From Thorsellia anophelis DSM 18579 (GTDB taxonomy: Bacteria > Pseudomonadota > Gammaproteobacteria > Enterobacterales > Thorselliaceae): 53,905 bases of DNA. Below the pieces are notes generated by a model. That model ran no database searches. It had not been told where the DNA came from and saw nothing but the letters and a program-made list of their open reading frames with translations. Of the stretch, positions 1 to 10,362 are shown one piece after another. The translations under genes were made by a program, and so were the position numbers. The DNA lies in contig NZ_FOHV01000017.1 in NCBI RefSeq assembly GCF_900111395.1, forward strand, positions 1 through 53,905. Reading direction: 5' to 3'. Numbering within the stretch: the stretch's first letter is position 1; each line of letters opens with the position of its first letter.

Positions 1-281
1 GCCAGGCTTCCCCAGTTATTGTGCTGACGCCCTGTATATGACTCCATCCTCAAACACATAATAGATTTGACTAAGTATTGGGCTTTGCGCTATTTTGCAC
101 GCTTACCCATCTACTATGCCGAAGCAGGTTCACTTTCGTTATGTGCCATATACTTCCTATGACTTCCTTCAGACCCAACCGTTGGCCAGTTACGCCCTTG
201 TCATTCGGATTTACTTCCCCTTAGTCAGGGTGTTTCCACTTTCTTTCAAGTGGACGGGTTTGCCAGCTTTGCTGGGCAAAC
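1..281 (-). mobile_element. Group II intron, 5' part (domain I), cut by window edge
   Basis: Read on the minus strand, this stretch is a chain of short hairpins and conserved tracts typical of bacterial group II intron domain I, including GGGCGTAACTGG, GGTCTGAAGGAAG and AACGAAAGTGAACCTG. It begins next to position 281 with a hairpin (259-281) directly after the T-run of the ihfA terminator. Class C and some other bacterial group II introns are known to insert just behind intrinsic terminators, so the position supports the call. The intron-encoded reverse transcriptase and domains V/VI would lie to the left of base 1 and cannot be seen. The exact 5' splice boundary (281-283) is uncertain, because the first bases do not clearly spell the usual GUGYG. 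No protein is credible here. Confidence 0.55.
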
Positions 282-312
282 AAAAAGCCGCTATAGATAA
301 TCTACAGCGGCT
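281..312 (-). terminator. Intrinsic terminator of the ihfA transcript
   Basis: A 12-base stem (286-297 with 301-312, one G-T pair, 3-base loop) is followed on the minus strand by a run of five T. It lies about 40 bases past the ihfA stop codon. The putative group II intron starts immediately after the T-run. Confidence 0.85.
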
Positions 313-352
313 ATGATAATAACTATTTTAACACTTGTGAATAAAAATATTA

Positions 353-667
353 CTATTTAACAAGTTTCTTTTTTAAAGCTGAAACATTGTCATCAACACG
401 AGCCTTTAATTTTTGACCTGTTTTAAAAGTCACCACTCTTCTTGCAGAAATAGGAACATCTACACCAGTTTTCGGATTACGACCTGGGCGTTCTGCTTTA
501 TTTTTAAGTTCAAAATTACCAAATCCCGATAATTTCACTTCTTCTCCATTTTCTAAAGTTGAACGAATCACTTCAAAAAATGTATCCACAAAATGTTTCG
601 CATCACGCTTTGATAGCTTTACAGTTTCACAAAGATGCTCAGCAATTTCTGCTTTAGTTAATGCCAT
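353..667 (-). CDS. ihfA: Integration host factor subunit alpha
   Basis: This 104-residue protein is the alpha chain of IHF, the heterodimeric nucleoid protein that binds a consensus site in the minor groove and bends DNA sharply, with roles in recombination, replication and transcription. The whole length is the HU/IHF fold, slightly longer than the usual 99 residues because of a lysine-rich tail. Visible are the helical dimerisation half (residues 1-45), the conserved SGFGNFELK turn, and the DNA-intercalating beta-arm motif GRNPKTG near residue 62 containing the wedge proline. It is the last gene of the pheST operon: its Shine-Dalgarno GGGAG lies inside the end of pheT and the gap between them is 7 bases. 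A strong terminator follows. The partner ihfB is not in the window. Confidence 0.97.
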   Translation of the reverse strand: MALTKAEIAEHLCETVKLSKRDAKHFVDTFFEVIRSTLENGEEVKLSGFGNFELKNKAERPGRNPKTGVDVPISARRVVTFKTGQKLKARVDDNVSALKKKLVK

Positions 668-674
668 ATTTACT

Positions 675-3077
675 TTACTCCCTCAAAGAAGCGGCTACCT
701 GTTGTTTCAGTGCCATTATGCATGCATTGACTGTTTCAGATATTTCTTCTTCAGTCAAAGTACGATGCCTCTCTTGTAATACCAAACTAATTGCCAGGCT
801 CTTATCACCCTCAGCAATCCCCTTACCGTCGTAAACGTCGAACAAGTTTACGTCAACTAGCTGTTTTTCGCCAACATCCTTACAAATTTGTAAGATTTTT
901 TGTGAGCTAACACATTTATTTACAATAATAGCAATATCCCTTCGATTTGCAGGGAATTTTGATAGTTCTTGAGGTGATGGAATTATGCAATTATTGATGC
1001 ATTCCCAGTCCAATTGAAAAACCATCGTTTTACTATTTAAATCAAGTTTCTTTTCCAATAGTGGATGTAAAACACCAACAAATCCAACTTGATTTTCACC
1101 GATAAATATTTCTGCTGATTGACCTGGATGCAAAAATGATTTAGTTGAGACTTCAAATCGCACTTCATCTTTTCTACCAGTTAGAGAAAGTATCGCTTCT
1201 ACATCGCCTTTAGCATCAAAGTAATCAGCATGGCTTTTATCAAATGACCAGTGCTCAGGGTATCTCATTCCTGTTAATACGCCTGCTAAAACAGGTTTTT
1301 GTTTTACTTTAAGCTCTTCATTGGCATCAGGGATAAAACACAAACCAAATTCAAACAATCTTAATCTAGTTTGTTGCCTATTTTGGTTATATTGGGCAGT
1401 TGTTAACAACCCTGGCAATAAAGAAAGCCGCATCGCTGACATCTCTACAGAAATAGGATGCGGTAATATTTCACTCGCTTCATTTGGATGAATGAGTGAT
1501 TGTATTTTAGGATCAACAAAGCTGTAGGTAATAGCTTCGAAATATCCTCTATTAATCAATGTCTGTTTTGCATTTTCTAATTTTAATGTGCTTTCTGGTT
1601 GATTACGGATTACCAGCTCACTTAGAATGTTGGCACTCTGGATTTTATCATAGCCATGTATTCTGGCCACTTCTTCAATTAAATCTTCTTCAATTGACAT
1701 GTCAAAACGCCATGAAGGTGCTTTAACTTGCCAAGCGATTGCATGAGCGTCACTACTAATTGATGAAACCTCACAGCCCAACCTTGTCAAAATAGGCGCA
1801 ATTAAACTACTATCAATAGTATAACCAAGTAATTTCTCAAGACGTTCATATCTCAATGTAATGAGTGGTTGCGCAGGCGTTTTAGTCTCATCTACTGCGG
1901 TTAATATATCACTTACTTCACCACCACAAATTTCAGTAATTAATTGTGTTGCTCTATCCATTGCAATTGCAGCGAGTTTAGGATCAACTCCTCTTTCATA
2001 ACGATAGGATGCATCAGTATGTAAACCATAACGTCTTGCCCTACCTGTTATCGCAAGTGGTGAAAAAAATGCAGATTCTAAAAATATTGTTCTAGTTTTA
2101 CTGGTAACACCTGAGTCTAGACCACCAAAAATACCTGCCATTGCTAATGCTTTTTTATCATCAGCAATTACGAGAACATCTTTATCAAGCTTAACTTGAT
2201 TACCATCTAGCAATGTTATCGTTTCGTTTTCAAGCGCTAGCCTAACATTGATACTACCTTCTAGACTGTCAAAATCAAATGCGTGCATTGGCTGCCCTAA
2301 TTCAATTAAAACGTAATTTGTAATATCAACAATTGGATCAATTGAACGGATACCACTCCTACGCAAACGTTCTTTTAGCCAAATTGGTGTACTAGCGGTC
2401 ATGTCGATATTTTTTATAATCCGCCCTAAATAAATTGGACAAGCTTCTGGTGCTAATAAATTAATTATTTTAGTATCACTTATCGTTGCTACTGTTTTAT
2501 CAATTTTTGGCATTGAAATAGGAACATTATAGTATGCTGCAACATCGCGCGAAATACCTAGTAAGCTATTTGCATCAGCTCTATTAGGTGTTACGCTGAT
2601 TTCAATAATATTGTCATCTAAATCTAAGTACTTTCTAAGATCCATGCCAATTGGTGCATCTAGTGGTAACTCTATGATACCATTGTGATCATCACTTATC
2701 CCTAATTCAGAGTATGAACAAAGCATCCCTTCTGAAGGTTCGCCTCTCAGTTTTGCTGATTTGATCTTAAACTCACCAGGTAAAGTTGCACCAACTAGTG
2801 CAACAGCAACTTTTATGCCAGATCGGCAGTTAGGCGCACCGCAAACTATATCAACCAATTCATCTTGACCAATATTGACTTTCGTTACTCTAAGTTTATC
2901 TGCATTAGGATGTTGATTTGCTGACACGACCTCACCAACTACTACTTGGTCAAATGTCCCTGCTACTGGTAAAATATCATCAACCTCTAACCCAAGCATT
3001 GTAATTTGTTCATGCAGTTGAGTCGAAGCCACTTCAATATTGACTAGGCTACGAAGCCAGTTTTCACTAAATTTCAT
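675..3077 (-). CDS. pheT: Phenylalanyl-tRNA synthetase, beta subunit
   Basis: This is the large subunit of the (alpha-beta)2 class II phenylalanyl-tRNA synthetase, which charges tRNA-Phe and edits mis-formed Tyr-tRNA. At 800 residues it has the normal bacterial length. In order: an N-terminal EMAP/OB tRNA-binding domain (about residues 40-150, with [13 protein letters not shown]), the B3/B4 editing domain (about 210-380), the B5 domain (about 400-475), the catalytic-like core, and the C-terminal ferredoxin-like anticodon-binding domain (about 700-800, with [10 protein letters not shown]). It starts 14 bases after pheS behind GAGGACC and runs into ihfA, so the three genes form one operon. Nothing is missing or truncated. 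Confidence 0.97.
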   Translation of the reverse strand: MKFSENWLRSLVNIEVASTQLHEQITMLGLEVDDILPVAGTFDQVVVGEVVSANQHPNADKLRVTKVNIGQDELVDIVCGAPNCRSGIKVAVALVGATLPGEFKIKSAKLRGEPSEGMLCSYSELGISDDHNGIIELPLDAPIGMDLRKYLDLDDNIIEISVTPNRADANSLLGISRDVAAYYNVPISMPKIDKTVATISDTKIINLLAPEACPIYLGRIIKNIDMTASTPIWLKERLRRSGIRSIDPIVDITNYVLIELGQPMHAFDFDSLEGSINVRLALENETITLLDGNQVKLDKDVLVIADDKKALAMAGIFGGLDSGVTSKTRTIFLESAFFSPLAITGRARRYGLHTDASYRYERGVDPKLAAIAMDRATQLITEICGGEVSDILTAVDETKTPAQPLITLRYERLEKLLGYTIDSSLIAPILTRLGCEVSSISSDAHAIAWQVKAPSWRFDMSIEEDLIEEVARIHGYDKIQSANILSELVIRNQPESTLKLENAKQTLINRGYFEAITYSFVDPKIQSLIHPNEASEILPHPISVEMSAMRLSLLPGLLTTAQYNQNRQQTRLRLFEFGLCFIPDANEELKVKQKPVLAGVLTGMRYPEHWSFDKSHADYFDAKGDVEAILSLTGRKDEVRFEVSTKSFLHPGQSAEIFIGENQVGFVGVLHPLLEKKLDLNSKTMVFQLDWECINNCIIPSPQELSKFPANRRDIAIIVNKCVSSQKILQICKDVGEKQLVDVNLFDVYDGKGIAEGDKSLAISLVLQERHRTLTEEEISETVNACIMALKQQVAASLRE

Positions 3078-3091
3078 ATTTGGTCCTCACC

Positions 3092-4114
<1,023 letters not shown>

Positions 4115-4249
4115 CTACTCTACCCAAAGAAACGCTTTATTAAAATAAACAAAAGCAATCATTGCTAAGTTTACGAAATGGAAATACCTATTTTTATTTA
4201 TATACGCTATTTTTATATTAATTAAGTGAAAAGTATTGCCAGTAACGTA

Positions 4250-4277
4250 TAAAAATAAAAACCTCCACAAGGGAGGC
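4250..4277 (-). terminator. Attenuator-like terminator ahead of pheST
   Basis: On the minus strand a GC-rich hairpin (CCTCC, 5-base loop, GGAGG at 4262-4276) is followed by TTTTTATTTTT. Its sequence closely resembles the E. coli pheS attenuator terminator. It lies between rplT and pheS, about 145 bases before pheS. It may simply end the thrS-rplT transcript, or act as an attenuator; a phenylalanine-rich leader peptide is not visible upstream. Confidence 0.75.
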
Positions 4278-4384
4278 TTTCCATATATTGATGTATTCGC
4301 TTAATTCGCTTTACTAATCAAAAGAACACCTCAAGATAACTGCAGAGCTTAGTATCTATACCCTGCAGTGGCCTATAGCAGCAA

Positions 4385-4753
<369 letters not shown>

Positions 4754-4779
4754 CTAGATATCCTAAATTAAAATGTGAG

Positions 4780-4980
4780 TTATGCATAAGGTAAGCAAGC
4801 AACAACTAGACCTAAATCACCTTTAGATACCATTGCCATTTGACGTAGATTACGTTTACGCTTAGTCGATTTTTTAGTTAGGATATGGCGAAGACCCGCC
4901 TGTTTGCGTTTGAAACCGTTTGCCGTTTTCTTAAAACGCTTAGCTGCACCACGTACAGTTTTCATTTTTACTTTTGACAT
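4780..4980 (-). CDS. rpmI: 50S ribosomal protein L35
   Basis: This 66-residue basic protein is bL35 of the large ribosomal subunit. The start chosen is [11 protein letters not shown], preceded by GAAGGT at proper spacing. A longer reading frame to about 5067 exists, but its extra 29 residues have no family support. The conserved central block [21 protein letters not shown] is recognisable. It sits between infC and rplT. A hairpin at 5000-5023 lies right in front of its ribosome-binding site, where enterobacteria place part of the L20 translational operator, so feedback control is likely but not shown. Confidence 0.96.
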   Translation of the reverse strand: MSKVKMKTVRGAAKRFKKTANGFKRKQAGLRHILTKKSTKRKRNLRQMAMVSKGDLGLVVACLPYA

Positions 4981-4999
4981 TTTAATACCTTCATTATTT

Positions 5000-5023
5000 T
5001 GTATGGCAGTATATGCCCATACA
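5000..5023 (-). promoter_or_regulatory. Hairpin in the rpmI leader, candidate L20 operator
   Basis: A 7-base stem (5000-5006 pairing with 5017-5023) lies about 10 bases upstream of the rpmI Shine-Dalgarno in the infC-rpmI gap. In E. coli, ribosomal protein L20 represses rpmI translation by binding structures in this interval. The hairpin is seen; its role is inferred from position. Confidence 0.4.
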
Positions 5024-5093
5024 TTCACTTCACATTGGTTTATCAATAAAATAGCTGGCGGACGCATTTAACTGCATCACTTTATTAGCCAAA

Positions 5094-5633
5094 CTATTTC
5101 TTCTTAGGTGCTAATACCATAATCATTTGACGCCCTTCTATACGAGATGGAAAGGATTCAACAACTGAAATATCAGCAAGATCGTCACGGACACGAGTTA
5201 ACACATCCATACCAATCTCTTGGTGAGCCATTTCACGACCACGAAAACGAACCGTAATCTTAGCTTTATCACCTTCTTCTAGAAAGCGTATCAGGCTGCG
5301 AAGTTTTACCTGATAATCGCCATCATCTGTACCAGGTCTAAACTTAATTTCTTTAACCTGGATAACTTTTTGTTTTTTCTTTTGCTCTTTAGCCGCCTTA
5401 CTCTTTTCATAGAGGAATTTGCCGTAATTCATAATACGACAAACGGGTGGTTCTGCATTAGGGCTTAATTCTACCAGATCAACACCCGCTTCTTCAGCTT
5501 TTTGGAGCGCTTCATTGATACTTACAATCCCTAGCTGCTCACCATCTTCACCAGTTAAACGCACTTCCGGAACACGAATTTCATCATTTAGTCTGTGTGC
5601 ACGCGCTGGCTGTATTTTTTTTCCCGTTTTAAT
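5094..5633 (-). CDS. infC: Translation initiation factor IF-3 (AUU start)
   Basis: IF-3 binds the 30S subunit, prevents premature 50S joining and proofreads the initiator tRNA-start codon pairing. From the ATT codon at 5633-5631 the protein has 179 residues, the normal length; the first in-frame ATG (5564) would remove the N-terminal segment with its conserved RLNDEIR motif. A strong GGAGG lies 8 bases before the ATT, inside the end of thrS, with only 3 bases between the thrS stop and this start. The rare AUU start is the known device by which IF-3 represses its own synthesis in E. coli. N-domain (about residues 10-85), lysine-rich linker (EQKKKQK) and C-domain (to the end, APKKK) are all present. 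Confidence 0.95.
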   Translation of the reverse strand: MKTGKKIQPARAHRLNDEIRVPEVRLTGEDGEQLGIVSINEALQKAEEAGVDLVELSPNAEPPVCRIMNYGKFLYEKSKAAKEQKKKQKVIQVKEIKFRPGTDDGDYQVKLRSLIRFLEEGDKAKITVRFRGREMAHQEIGMDVLTRVRDDLADISVVESFPSRIEGRQMIMVLAPKKK

Positions 5634-5636
5634 AGG

Positions 5637-7565
5637 TTATTCCTCCAATAAATTTATTCGACGATTGCTTATTTCATTTAGCAACAACTCTAATATTGTG
5701 TCAATTGATTTGACGCCTAAGTCATGACCTTTGCGAGTTCTTACAGCAACCTGATTGGTTTCCATCTCTTTATCACCACATACTAACATATATGGTACAC
5801 GACGTAGAGTATGCTCGCGAATTTTAAAGCCAATCTTCTCGTTTCTCAAGTCCGCTTTGGCTCTTATTCCCATTTTCTGCAATCTTTCGACTACATTTTG
5901 AGCATATTCACCTTGTTTGTCGGTAATATTCATAACGACCACCTGTAAAGGTGCCAACCAAGTAGGGAAAAAGCCTGCATATTCTTCAGTTAAAATTCCT
6001 ATAAATCGCTCTAAAGAACCTAATATAGCACGATGTATCATAACTGGAACAACTTTTTCGTTATTTTCATCAATATAACCGGCATCTAATCTTTCAGGAA
6101 GTGAGAAATCTAGTTGTACCGTTCCACATTGCCAAGCTCTGTCCAAACAGTCATAAAGCGTAAATTCAATTTTCGGCCCATAAAATGCGCCTTCACCAGG
6201 GAGATAGGTGAAATCAATATTATTTTCTTTTAATGCTGCAGCTAAATCACTTTCAGCTTGATCCCACACATTATCACTTCCAATCCTTTTTTCAGGACGA
6301 GTAGAGAGTTTAACAACAATATTTTCAAATCCGAATGTCGCATAAACATCGTAGACCATTTTGATGCAACTATTGACTTCGCTTCTTACTTGTTCAGGTG
6401 TACAAAATATATGAGCATCATCTTGTGTGAATCCTCTCACTCGCATAAGACCGTGCAATGCGCCTGAAGGTTCATTTCTATGGCAACTGCCAAACTCTGC
6501 CATTCTTAACGGTAAATCTCTGTAAGACTTTAGTCCTTGATTAAATATTTGCACATGTCCAGGACAATTCATTGGCTTAACACAATATTCACGATTTTCA
6601 GATGACGTTGTGAACATGTTTTCTTTGTAGTTTTCCCAATGCCCTGTTTTTTCCCAAAGTACCCTGTCCATCATAAAAGGACCCTTTACTTCCTGATAAT
6701 CGTACTCACGTAATTTTGCCCGAACAAATGTTTCTAGCTCTCTAAAAATTGTCCATCCATCATTATGCCAAAACGCCATTCCTGGTGCTTCTTCTTGCAT
6801 ATGATACAAATCCATCTGCTTACCGATTTTGCGATGGTCACGCTTAGCTGCTTCCTCTAAACGAAGCAAATAAGCAGCGAGTTGTTTTTTATCCGCCCAC
6901 GCTGTTCCATAAATTCTTTGTAGCATTTTGTTATTGCTATCGCCACGCCAATAAGCTCCTGCAACTTTTTGTAATTTAAAATGATGGCAAAAACGCATAT
7001 TAGGAACATGAGGACCTCGACACATATCGATATACTCTTCGTGATGATATAATCCTGGGGTATCCGTTTTATCTATATTTTCATCAAGTATTTTAACTTT
7101 ATAAGGTTCATTTCTTTTTTCAAATGTATCTCGAGCTTCTTGCCATGACACTACTTTTTTAACAACATCATAATCTTTTTTAGCTAATTCAAGCATTCGT
7201 TTTTCAAGTTTTTCAATGTCATCTGAAGATAAGGTATGATCCATATCAACATCATAGTAAAAGCCATTGTCAATAGTCGGTCCAATTGCCATTTGAGTAT
7301 TTGGCCATAATTGTTTAATCGCATGTCCAAGTAAATGCGCACATGAATGACGTAAAATTTCAAGTCCTTCATCATCTTTAGCAGTAATAATTGATAAAGT
7401 GGAATCTTGTTCAATTAACGTACAAGCATCCATCAATTGACCATTAATCTTACCAGCGATGCACGCTTTTGCTAGACCTGGACCAATATCCATCGCTACA
7501 TCAAGAATTGTAACGGCATTATCAAAAATTCTTTGGCTTCCATCAGGAAGGGTAATCTTGGGCAT
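5637..7565 (-). CDS. thrS: Threonyl-tRNA synthetase
   Basis: This 642-residue class II synthetase charges tRNA-Thr and edits mischarged serine. Domains in order: TGS (residues 1-61), the SAD editing domain with [10 protein letters not shown] (about 73-82), the catalytic core with the zinc ligand motif MNCPGH (about 334), motif 2 around [20 protein letters not shown], motif 3 around [15 protein letters not shown] (about 510-525), and the C-terminal anticodon-binding domain. Length and motifs match E. coli ThrRS. AAGGAT lies 6 bases before the ATG. The leader carries a hairpin mimicking the tRNA-Thr anticodon arm, so autorepression of translation is likely. First gene of the thrS-infC-rpmI-rplT operon. 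Confidence 0.98.
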   Translation of the reverse strand: MPKITLPDGSQRIFDNAVTILDVAMDIGPGLAKACIAGKINGQLMDACTLIEQDSTLSIITAKDDEGLEILRHSCAHLLGHAIKQLWPNTQMAIGPTIDNGFYYDVDMDHTLSSDDIEKLEKRMLELAKKDYDVVKKVVSWQEARDTFEKRNEPYKVKILDENIDKTDTPGLYHHEEYIDMCRGPHVPNMRFCHHFKLQKVAGAYWRGDSNNKMLQRIYGTAWADKKQLAAYLLRLEEAAKRDHRKIGKQMDLYHMQEEAPGMAFWHNDGWTIFRELETFVRAKLREYDYQEVKGPFMMDRVLWEKTGHWENYKENMFTTSSENREYCVKPMNCPGHVQIFNQGLKSYRDLPLRMAEFGSCHRNEPSGALHGLMRVRGFTQDDAHIFCTPEQVRSEVNSCIKMVYDVYATFGFENIVVKLSTRPEKRIGSDNVWDQAESDLAAALKENNIDFTYLPGEGAFYGPKIEFTLYDCLDRAWQCGTVQLDFSLPERLDAGYIDENNEKVVPVMIHRAILGSLERFIGILTEEYAGFFPTWLAPLQVVVMNITDKQGEYAQNVVERLQKMGIRAKADLRNEKIGFKIREHTLRRVPYMLVCGDKEMETNQVAVRTRKGHDLGVKSIDTILELLLNEISNRRINLLEE

Positions 7566-7588
7566 GTTTAAATCCTTAATTGACAGTG

Positions 7589-7609
7589 GTGATCCCTACG
7601 CCAGATCAC
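7589..7609 (-). promoter_or_regulatory. thrS translational operator, tRNA-Thr anticodon-arm mimic
   Basis: On the minus strand a perfect 6-base stem GTGATC/GATCAC, extended by a U-G pair, closes a 7-base loop GGCGUAG. In that loop CGU occupies the anticodon positions 34-36 (a threonine anticodon). The CGU lies 33-35 bases before the thrS start codon; in E. coli the essential CGU of the thrS operator is at about -32 to -30. ThrRS binding here would block ribosome access. Confidence 0.75.
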
Positions 7610-8022
7610 ATGTTGTTGGCTATGAAAAAATATCTATATAACTTTAATGCGACAATTTAGCAATCGAGCAATGATAACATGTAATCTAATAGTTAGAAAG
7701 TATTGTATTTATATGATTCTATATATTTTGTTCTCTTTAAGCACTGAAAAATTCTAAATTATAAAATAACCATTTATTAAACACCTGATTTATTTTATGA
7801 ATTTTATGCCAATTTAATGACCTTACTCATGCATCACCTCTCAGAGCACTATTGAACAATATTTTTTACTTTGTTTATCGTTACTTGATAGATTCCAATC
7901 TTATGTAATTCTTATAAACTGAAACAACCACTTAGATTCAAAAAAAGCTAATTACATAAGAAAATGACTCAATTTATCCCTTCTCATATGTTTGAAAAAA
8001 AGAATCTAGACCATGTAATATT

Positions 8023-8090
8023 TATGTAAATAAATTTAATATTTAGTGCTTTTCACCCTCAAATATTATTTAATTCTAAATATAAAATAA
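8023..8090 (+). repeat. Duplicated upstream block, copy 1
   Basis: The sequence ATGTAAATAAATTTAAT at 8024 continues through TTTAGTGCTTT and an ATTATTTAATTC tract. It is almost repeated at 10181-10234 at a similar distance (about 180 bases) before a paralogous gene. The leader further down is also partly conserved (AATCxxxxxGGATAA, AGGAxTTCxTTTTAAT). Likely a shared promoter or regulator site. Confidence 0.65.
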
Positions 8091-8199
8091 GTCATTATTT
8101 TAAAAGGAATTTATTTATCCACATGGTTAATCCAAACGGATAAAAACCTTATCATTTTTTTTATTACTTTCACCGTAAACTGAATAGGAATTCATTTTA

Positions 8200-9825
8200 A
8201 TGTCGAGAAAACACGCTCTAATTTATGGTACTTTTATGTATTTAAACACTGCCTTTTGTTTTGCCATCTCCGATTCGGGTTTTAGTTCTAAAACAAAACC
8301 AATAGAAGGTCATGCGCCTTATATATCCTCAATTAGTGGATATCAAGACAACAAAGATAGGTTTATATACGACATTCTTGAACAGCCTATGGCTTTTGTT
8401 GGTGCAACATTACATTTACCAAGTTTTTTTTGCTTAAATGAGCAAATATTACATGGAAGTAACATACACACCCCTCAATTTTTCCACTATTCAGATGCGG
8501 ATAATGATGCGTGTGCTTACGAACAACAGCATGACGTTAGATGGTTTATTCTAGATAGTGGCACTCGAGACTGGTTTACAGTAACAAGTTGGGATGAGCT
8601 TAATACAATTGAAATCACTAATGATGAGTTTCCAGGAAGCATTTTAGCTCCTGATCCAACTAGCCCGTCAATGCTCACGAATGCACTTGTCATTCCTGAA
8701 GCTGCATTAAACAAGCGGATTGGATTTATCTATACACCTATATCAAATACTGGCTCCCCAAAAATTGGCGCGCCGATAAAAGTTTGGGACTTGAGCTACT
8801 ATTGGGGACAAAACCCAAGTGCTTTAGGTATGGCAATCGATGAAACAAATACTGGCAAAAAACTTGGCCTGACCGAAGATTTTTCTGGTGGAGGCGTTAT
8901 CCAACCTAAATACCAACCACCTGAAATAAAAGACTTAATTATTACTAGCAGATTTGCGCCTGGGGAACAATTAAAAGCAGAGTATGAATTTGTTGCAAAT
9001 AATCAGAATTCAAGAGGTGATTATTCACGTCTTTGGTGGGGAGAAAATAACACCATTACAAAAGCGAAAATTGGGAACCAAAACTATTCATTAGAAAAAT
9101 ATTCTCCTGTTATCACTAAAAATGATATGGGAAAAACCCTAGAAGTTACGGTACTGCCCATTACCTTTATTGAACCATTTATCATGCTGGCAGGCGAACC
9201 GGTCACTAGTTTACAAGTCACTCATCCACCGACTATTGACGATTTAACCATCGACATACCACTTAAAATAGGCTCCAGGATAACCGCATCCTATGATTAC
9301 TTCTTTTATAATACAACGCCAGAAAGTGATATATCCAGCTATTCCTGGCAACTAGTTGATCCTGACAATACTATTGAAGAATTAATATCAGGTGTTGTGA
9401 CACAATCTGGTGTGGTAGAAATAGGCCCTCAAATTGAACTTATTCATAATGGAAGGACGCTTAGGTTGGTAATGATTCCAAGAGATATATCCGGAGTTAG
9501 CGGTATTGAAACATCCACCGAAGATGAAATTGAAAAATTAACTGGTTTAGGCTTATCGACTTTTGTCTCAACCCTCAGGGTTGGTGAAGATAAGACCACA
9601 GCTTTAAGAGCAATAGGCTATTTTTCACTAGGAACCATAAACGAAGTCACTGAATTAGGCATCTGGAAATCAACCGATCCTGATTTAATAGTTGATTCTT
9701 ATGGAATAGCATCACTAAGCCCATCAGCTAAAGTAAAGAAAGAAGTTCAAGTTAATTTCACTTATAAAAACTTTACTTTATTTATCATGATCGAAATATT
9801 ACCAGCTGAAGAAGCAAGCTTTTAA
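8200..9825 (+). CDS. Exported Ig-like repeat protein, copy 1 (function unknown)
   Basis: This 541-residue protein is not assigned to a characterised gene. It has an N-terminal Sec signal peptide (hydrophobic core to about residue 22, cleavage near CFA). The mature part has an N-terminal domain with KTKPIEGHAPY and two cysteines (about residues 72 and 104) that could pair, two Ig-like repeats (about 245-335 and 340-430; the first with GEQLKAEYEF and a DMGKTLEVTVLP strand), and a C-terminal BIG2-like domain (WKSTDPDLI, then GIASLSP). This layout resembles soluble exported partners of inverse autotransporters (SinI/ZirS/ZirU families); family membership is inferred. The neighbour at 10363 is a close paralogue throughout. 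AGGA precedes the ATG by about 10 bases. No anchor or membrane segment is seen after the signal peptide. Confidence 0.8.
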   Translation: MSRKHALIYGTFMYLNTAFCFAISDSGFSSKTKPIEGHAPYISSISGYQDNKDRFIYDILEQPMAFVGATLHLPSFFCLNEQILHGSNIHTPQFFHYSDADNDACAYEQQHDVRWFILDSGTRDWFTVTSWDELNTIEITNDEFPGSILAPDPTSPSMLTNALVIPEAALNKRIGFIYTPISNTGSPKIGAPIKVWDLSYYWGQNPSALGMAIDETNTGKKLGLTEDFSGGGVIQPKYQPPEIKDLIITSRFAPGEQLKAEYEFVANNQNSRGDYSRLWWGENNTITKAKIGNQNYSLEKYSPVITKNDMGKTLEVTVLPITFIEPFIMLAGEPVTSLQVTHPPTIDDLTIDIPLKIGSRITASYDYFFYNTTPESDISSYSWQLVDPDNTIEELISGVVTQSGVVEIGPQIELIHNGRTLRLVMIPRDISGVSGIETSTEDEIEKLTGLGLSTFVSTLRVGEDKTTALRAIGYFSLGTINEVTELGIWKSTDPDLIVDSYGIASLSPSAKVKKEVQVNFTYKNFTLFIMIEILPAEEASF

Positions 9826-9908
9826 GAAATTAATGTACCAAGCACTATTACAAATCAAATTTTAAGCGGTGTAATAGCCATTATTGATATATTTCTTAGT
9901 AGTCATTT

Positions 9909-9949
9909 TCACAATATTCTCTATTTCATTTCAATAGAGAATATTGTGA
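9909..9949. repeat. Perfect 17-bp inverted repeat, possible terminator
   Basis: Bases 9909-9925 and 9933-9949 are exact reverse complements with a 7-base loop. The hairpin lies 84 bases after the stop of the gene at 8200. No T-run follows on either strand, so it may be a transcript-stabilising structure rather than a classical intrinsic terminator. Confidence 0.6.
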
Positions 9950-10179
9950 TCTAACTTTATCTAAACATGTAATAATTTCAAAGATAAAGCTGAAATACTT
10001 TTAAAATTAATTTTAATTATCAAAATTAATCGATTATTGCCAATAGATATTTTGACTAAAAAGATTACTTCCTAATATTTTTACTCACATGATTATTCTT
10101 AAATAATTTCTTGTAATTAGATATTTTACAGATAGATAAATCAAAATCCCTCTAACACATACACTATAAATAAGAATTA

Positions 10180-10234
10180 AATGTAAATAAATTTAATGTT
10201 TAGTGCTTTCTAACCGCAAATGTTATTTAATTCA
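10180..10234 (+). repeat. Duplicated upstream block, copy 2
   Basis: This is the counterpart of the block at 8023, beginning with ATGTAAATAAATTTAAT at 10181 and continuing with a GTTTAGTGCTTT tract. It is about 180 bases upstream of the second paralogue, matching the spacing of the first copy. Confidence 0.65.
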
Positions 10235-10362
10235 CTAACCAAGGTAAGTTATTAATTAAAAAGGGTTTTTATTAGCAAGATAATTAATCTGTTTGGATAA
10301 GTAACACATAAAACATAATAATTATTTTTAAAATATTAAAACAGAAAAGGATTTCTTTTAAT

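Larger units (their letters stand above)
7566..8199. other. Divergent intergenic region thrS / exported-protein gene
   Basis: This AT-rich 634-base gap holds the thrS leader (operator at 7589-7609 and a plausible promoter TTGCTA, 16 bases, TTATAT on the minus strand around 7636-7663) and, on the right, the block at about 8023-8180 duplicated before the gene at 10363. The stretch from about 7700 to 8020 shows no gene, RNA or clear repeat. Confidence 0.6.
9826..10362. other. Intergenic region between the two exported-protein paralogues
   Basis: The 537-base gap is AT-rich and without a credible gene. It contains a perfect 17-base inverted repeat at 9909-9949, which could end transcription of the first gene, and the second copy of the shared upstream block at 10180-10234. 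Confidence 0.6.

Noticed and set aside
95-316. Plus-strand open frame of 73 codons at the left edge
   Set aside because: It runs through hairpins of the putative group II intron and through the ihfA terminator; it has no Shine-Dalgarno and no coding signature.
4213-4281. Small minus-strand frame (ATG at 4281) with Phe/Tyr codons, as a pheM-like leader peptide
   Set aside because: It starts only a few bases before the terminator stem and its Phe/Tyr codons are simply the T-run, so ribosome stalling there could not work as in the E. coli leader; no Shine-Dalgarno precedes it.
4981-5067. N-terminal extension of L35
   Set aside because: The extra residues have no counterpart in the family, and a good ribosome site is present before the internal ATG at 4980.
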